From Actinomycetota bacterium (GTDB lineage: Bacteria > Actinomycetota > Acidimicrobiia > Acidimicrobiales > RAAP-2): DNA of 5,659 bases. The translations under genes were made by a program, and so were the position numbers. Where the stretch lies: assembly GCA_009701115.1 (NCBI GenBank), contig WLKR01000087.1, positions 1 through 5,659 of the forward strand, written 5' to 3'. Under the pieces are notes generated by a model. That model was not told the DNA's origin. It made no database searches and worked only from the letters and a program-made list of their open reading frames with translations. Below, in pieces: positions 4,860 to 5,659 of the stretch (positions are counted from its first letter, which is position 1; each line of letters opens with the position of its first letter).

Positions 4860-5659
4860 TTGAGGAGCTCGCGAACAAGAGCCTCGGCGTGGAGGGGGTT
4901 AGCCATGATGGTCGTCGTGACCACGGCCCGCATCCCGGCCGCCTCAACGTCAGCGGCCGTCTCGGCATCGACTTCATCAATCACCAAGGTGGCGGCGTAG
5001 GGGGCGTAGTAGCGGGCGATGCCGGCGTTGCTGGCCTCGTAGCCCAACTCCTTCATCAGGCGGTCCGCCGGACCCTTCAGTGCCGCGCCACCAATCAGTG
5101 GTGTCACCGCGATGACGTCGATACGACGGGCCCGCAGGGCGTCGGCGATGGCCGGCATCTCGACAATCGGTTGAATCGAAAGAATCGGATTCGACGGGGC
5201 GATGATGATGCGCGAGGCCGACGCAATGGCTTCGAGTACGCCGGGGGCCGGTGTGGCGATGGCCCCGCCGACGTAACGGACCGTGTGAGTCGCCACGCCG
5301 TGGTGGTGCTTGACGAAGTACTCCTGGAAGGAGAGGTCGCCGACTTCAGTGTCGAGCCGGGTGGCAATCACGTCGTTAGAGGCCGGGAGCATGCGCAAGG
5401 TCAGTCCGCGCTTTTCGGCCAGTTCGGCCGTGACCTCGAGCTTGGTCGCACCCTCGTGCATTCGCTGGGTCCGGTAGAGGTGCGTGGCGAGGTCTTGATC
5501 GCCAAGGGAGAACCAGGACTCCCCGCCGAGCTCACCGAGCCGGCCCATGGCGCGCCATGTTTCGTCCTTGAGGCCCCAGCCCCGTTCGTCGTCGTTCAGA
5601 CCGCCCAGGGTGTAGGTGATGGTGTCGATGTCGGGACAGATGGTCAGTCCGTGTAGTTC
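4856..5659 (-). CDS. cofD: 2-phospho-L-lactate (or phosphoenolpyruvate-derived) transferase of F420 synthesis, N-terminus cut by window edge
   Basis: 267 residues are visible and the frame stays open to the right edge, so the ATG at 5548 is internal and not the start. Family hallmarks: HGLTICPDIDT (3-13), YTLGGLND (16-23), GDQDLATHLYRT (53-64), APSNPILSIQPI (154-165, near the phosphate/substrate site) and the GGAALKGPADRLM stretch (190-202). Known relatives have about 310-330 residues, so roughly 45-60 N-terminal residues, including the GGxGG nucleotide-binding start, are missing. Family knowledge: CofD (FbiA) transfers the activated 2-phospholactyl or, in mycobacteria, the phosphoenolpyruvyl group from a guanosine carrier to the deazaflavin Fo. 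Its product is the substrate of CofE, encoded directly downstream with a 4-base overlap. Which of the two donors is used here cannot be read from the fragment. Confidence 0.95.
   Translation of the reverse strand, partial: ELHGLTICPDIDTITYTLGGLNDDERGWGLKDETWRAMGRLGELGGESWFSLGDQDLATHLYRTQRMHEGATKLEVTAELAEKRGLTLRMLPASNDVIATRLDTEVGDLSFQEYFVKHHHGVATHTVRYVGGAIATPAPGVLEAIASASRIIIAPSNPILSIQPIVEMPAIADALRARRIDVIAVTPLIGGAALKGPADRLMKELGYEASNAGIARYYAPYAATLVIDEVDAETAADVEAAGMRAVVTTTIMANPLHAEALVRELLK

Noticed and set aside
4180..4863. 227-residue plus-strand open frame opposite cofE
   Set aside because: Shadow of cofE: low-complexity Ser/Thr/Arg composition and no domain, while the minus strand carries clear CofE motifs.
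4889..5656. 255-residue plus-strand open frame opposite cofD
   Set aside because: It lies antisense to cofD, whose protein matches its family throughout. The frame shows Gly/Val/Arg-rich shadow composition and no recognisable motif; high G+C alone explains long antisense frames.

Overview
The window looks like a piece of an actinobacterial (Actinomycetota) chromosome. I base this on the coenzyme F420 genes cofD (fbiA) and cofE (fbiB), GTG start codons on four of the five genes whose start is visible, high G+C, 4-base GTGA overlaps between genes, and an actinobacterial-type secreted NlpC/P60 peptidase. The separate CofE and the spacing of genes would fit a lineage outside the mycobacteria and streptomycetes, such as Acidimicrobiia, but the order-level assignment is a guess.

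Layout. Bases 1-1072 (minus strand) hold a secreted coiled-coil NlpC/P60 peptidoglycan endopeptidase that runs off the left edge just after its catalytic His. A divergent gap of about 130 bases follows, then an unusual plus-strand tRNA gene (1205-1277). It has a UAA anticodon, a Leu-like D-arm and A73, but only a 5-nt variable loop. From 1326 to 4152 three plus-strand genes are packed tightly: an unrecognised single-pass membrane protein with a Ser/Thr-rich tail, a GDP-mannose-pyrophosphorylase-type nucleotidyltransferase (manC; manB in mycobacterial naming), and a UDP-glucose 4-epimerase (galE). Converging on them from the right are cofE (4149-4859, minus) and cofD (4856 to the right edge, minus), whose N-terminus is outside the window.

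How the genes fit together. manC and galE overlap by 4 bases and both make nucleotide sugars, so they probably supply GDP-mannose and UDP-galactose for cell-envelope glycans. The membrane protein ahead of them is 8 bases away and probably co-transcribed. The NlpC/P60 protein remodels the wall. cofD and cofE act in succession in F420 synthesis: CofD makes F420-0 or dehydro-F420-0, and CofE adds the glutamates. From memory, Mycobacterium tuberculosis also has fbiA-fbiB (Rv3261-Rv3262) converging on a GDP-mannose pyrophosphorylase (Rv3264c), so the association may be an old actinobacterial linkage.

The most interesting items are the class-I-shaped tRNA with a UAA anticodon; the same 8-mer GTAGCCTG placed 6-7 bases before the GTG starts of the two genes that flank that tRNA, suggesting leaderless transcription; and the standalone CofE lacking the reductase half of mycobacterial FbiB. 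No IS element, CRISPR array or phage gene was seen. The window does not contain an obviously new multi-gene system.
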